Below, piece after piece: positions 61,682 to 64,000 of a stretch of DNA of 64,000 nt (its first letter is position 1; the number at the start of each line of letters is the position of its first letter). The notes beneath the pieces are model-generated. The model was not told where the DNA came from and did no database searches. It was given only the letters and a program-made list of their open reading frames with translations. The DNA comes from Leucaena leucocephala. Lineage: Eukaryota > Streptophyta > Magnoliopsida > Fabales > Fabaceae. The stretch spans positions 16,785,001 to 16,849,000 of the forward strand of contig CM073558.1 of NCBI GenBank assembly GCA_037074615.1, in the 5' to 3' direction. The translations under genes and the position numbers were made by a program.

Positions 61682-62761
61682 TATATATTTATATGATGAC
61701 TTGGTATTTAAGCAACTACAGCCTTCAGTAAGGAAAATAACTTGAAGCATTCCAAACTGATCAATATTAATAAAAGCATGTTTAAGAGAAAGACCCTTTT
61801 ATATTCATACATTTCCGTCAAATTCACACTTTTTTAAAGGAAATGTAATTCTTAATCTACCTTTTTTGCTTAATTCCCTTAAAATAAAATAACATATCAC
61901 CCTAGAAGCTAATGAAAATATATACTCGAACCCACGTGTACACGTACGTACTTTTGTAACAAAAACAAAATAATTATGCTTTTATTTAGATTTTTTTCAC
62001 ATAATTTACATTTCATGCAATCAACTTGTTTCAACAGTATTTCTGGAGAAAAGAACAAGAAATGCTGAGTTGACAAAAATATGAGATGTTCTCTCTTGTC
62101 CCTCCCTTTTTTCTGGTGGCGAACAGTATAATCAGCAGCGCTATATTATTTGTAGCACACGAAGTTTAATCGTTAAATTTTACTCTATCCAATATATATA
62201 TATATACACTCCAATATACGAACTAATGAGGTGTTTGATAATAAATTATTTGTTCTCCTTTGGTTTCTAGTAGAGTTACTTGGTACGGAGCAGAGATTTA
62301 AAGAACTTTAACCCTTATTGCTGATGGCTTGTTTGCAGCTGTGTTTATTGATGATATTGTTAATTTCAACATACATGTAAAGGCATAATTGACTTAATGC
62401 ACGCATATATGGCTTATTTTATTCTAATATGAAACATAAGATACCAAGATCCAAACATTATTGTAACAGGCACGCAACAGTGATGACTTAGAATATGACT
62501 TGATCGCACGAAGCAGGTGAAGACTTGGTAAGTTTTAAGGGATATAGTTAATATTTTATTTGTGGAGCGAATTGTTCTTAATTCAAACCATTACTTAGAA
62601 CTTGGTCGTATCTTGTGCTCCCTTTTTTTGTTCACATGATCATATATGGCCCACTTCGTCAAACTTAATACACCTAATTAATGTCGCTGATCTAGTCCAT
62701 TATTGGGTGTATTATAATAGATTGATCATTTAAATACGCACTTGTCTCTCCACATTTTGTA
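60897..62761. other. Spacer between the germin-like genes
   Basis: No gene is seen. A (TG)n microsatellite lies at 61646-61678, a TACGTACGT-type palindrome near 61520-61530 and an (AT)n tract near 62193-62206. Confidence 0.55.
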
Positions 62762-62998
62762 ATTACTTCCTCCAGTCCTAATTATAAGAGACAGTAGATT
62801 TTTTTAACTAAATCTAGGAAACTAAATAAATCAGTTAACTATGATCAAATATGACTCCTCAAGATAAATTAATATTATATACTCTTTAATCTACCCAAAT
62901 TAGGCAATTAACTTTTATATTAATTATAATTAACTGATTTATTTGGATTCTTATATCTATTTAAAAAAGTCAACTAGATCTTATAATTAAGATATGAG
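62762..62998. mobile_element. Stowaway-like MITE, copy 3
   Basis: The left arm contains CTCCAGTCCTAATTATAAG, then TTTTTTTAACT, then AAATAAATCAGTTAA. The right arm, reverse-complemented, contains TCTTAATTATAAGATCTAGT, then CTTTTTTAAAT, then AAATAAATCAGTTAA. Arms are about 65-80 bp and the total is about 237 bp. Same family as 1595-1832 and 6045-6280. Confidence 0.75.
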
Positions 62999-63891
62999 GC
63001 AATCCGGCCTTTATTTAGTGAATAGCAAACTATGAATTAGTTTATAACTTTGTCCAGAAGCATTTCAAAGTTAATATTACTGTAACCTATTTAGAACAAA
63101 TTCCAGAGGATGACATACTATTTTATATTTTTATGCATATTGTTTTGAATCAGTATCGTGGAAATTTTGGGGGATGCTACTGAACAATGATCTTCTCCCA
63201 ATCTTAGGATATAAATTTATTTATTTAATGTAAATTATTAAGGTGGTAATTAATTTTGTATGATTTTCTAATTAAATGGATTAATTTACGATAATCCAAA
63301 GACGTCAGTTTTCAATAATTAGGCATGCATTGGAAAGGACATCTCTTTTTAAGCGCATAATATTGATTTTAAAATTGCTTAAGTTTTGTAAGTGTGATCT
63401 GGCTAGATGAAGACACAAAACTGAAGATCTACACAGAAAGTAGAAAGATAGATATAAAAATGAAGATCGATCGAACTGTTAATTCCATATATACAAGAAC
63501 AGTTTTGGCCAAAAAAGAAACAACTTTAATACCACGTAAGTAACATCGATCAATTTGATATGTACACTGTTACTATCAATTTGATATGTACCGTAATGTT
63601 GAAAGTAAATTATAATTAATTAGGCTAAAGTAAAATTAGAATTTTTTAATAAGATGTGATATCATTTACTGTTCAAGTATATATCTTCGGATTTCATAAA
63701 TTTGAACTAATAAGTTTCTGTTGAAAAGCAGAGTTGCTTGGTGCAAGTATAAAATGCTAGATCTCCCTGGGAAATGTGAAGTCATAACTTGATGTGCGTA
63801 TGTATCACTTATTTTATTCGAACATATAAAAATTTAGCATCAATTATAAGGAAAATAGTACAAACTCAAATCAATTATATTAATTTTCTAT
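62999..63891. other. 3' flank of the second germin-like gene; no other gene
   Basis: AT-rich DNA with no coding signal. A short repeat, ATCAATTTGATATGTAC, occurs twice near 63548-63591. Confidence 0.5.
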
Positions 63892-64000
63892 CTATAAATG
63901 TTTCTGAATAGTATCAATTATCTTCTTATCCACCTGAAAAGCCTTGGTCAGAACTTCCTCAGAAATTGGAGGGTTTGATTTGAACACTGCATTTGCAATG
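63892..64000 (-). CDS. Germin-like protein, C-terminal end, partial at window edge
   Basis: The last 35 codons plus TAG are present. They include NAVFKSNPPISEEVLTKAFQ and VDKKIIDTIQKHL. They align with the C-terminus of the gene at 60026 (NNVFGSNPPISAEILAKAFQ), with about two thirds of residues identical. Same strand, about 3.1 kb apart, so this is a tandem paralogue. The metal-binding core lies outside the window. Confidence 0.93.
   Translation of the reverse strand, partial: IANAVFKSNPPISEEVLTKAFQVDKKIIDTIQKHL

Overview
This is nuclear DNA from a flowering plant, most likely a eudicot. It is strongly AT-rich and has intron-containing plant gene families (an ABCC transporter, germin-like proteins). 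Most of it is plant repeats: Ty3/gypsy chromoviruses with LTRs of about 3-4 kb, Ty1/copia elements primed by initiator tRNA-Met, Mutator-like elements, Stowaway-like MITEs and a tRNA-derived SINE. I cannot name the species. No bacterial-type features, rRNA genes or intact tRNA genes were seen.

Layout. 1-1452 (-): first exon of an ABCC (MRP) transporter, running off the left edge. 1453-7328: AT-rich spacer with two Stowaway-like MITEs and a tandem duplication. 7334-9332: solo copia LTR with a 5-bp target-site duplication (TSD). 9489-15690 (+): dead MuDR/MULE transposase, itself hit by a SINE (10112-10389, 13-bp TSD) and a 3.9-kb solo gypsy LTR (11131-14985, 5-bp TSD). 15700-25794: gene-poor, with a large inverted repeat (17456-18545) and a TIR-flanked element carrying a GC-richer gene-like piece (23682-24874). 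25795-44097 (-): degenerate chromovirus C, split by copia element D (28849-39011, +, TSD CAACA). D is split by a copia LTR (30863-34802), which is split by another (31892-33834). C itself abuts copia fragment E (44098 to about 45980), so insertions are nested five deep. 47400-55029 (+): chromovirus B (TSD GTCAC), inserted in a broken glycine-rich secreted-protein gene (-). 55901-59285: TIR element with 9-bp TSD (MULE type), an internal minisatellite and a Ulp1-like exon. 60026-60789 (-): intact two-exon germin-like protein gene. 63892-64000 (-): 3' end of a second one, so this is the edge of a germin-like tandem cluster.

Only three host loci look functional: the ABCC transporter (a membrane pump for conjugates) and two germin-like proteins (secreted, metal-binding cupins). 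They show no sign of acting together; the rest is transposon sediment. I found no undescribed biological system. The most interesting points are structural: palindromic 90-bp arrays in the long copia LTRs, a short-LTR derivative that lost that array, tRNA-like A/B boxes at a fixed place in every gypsy LTR, and the MULE with a candidate Ulp1 exon.
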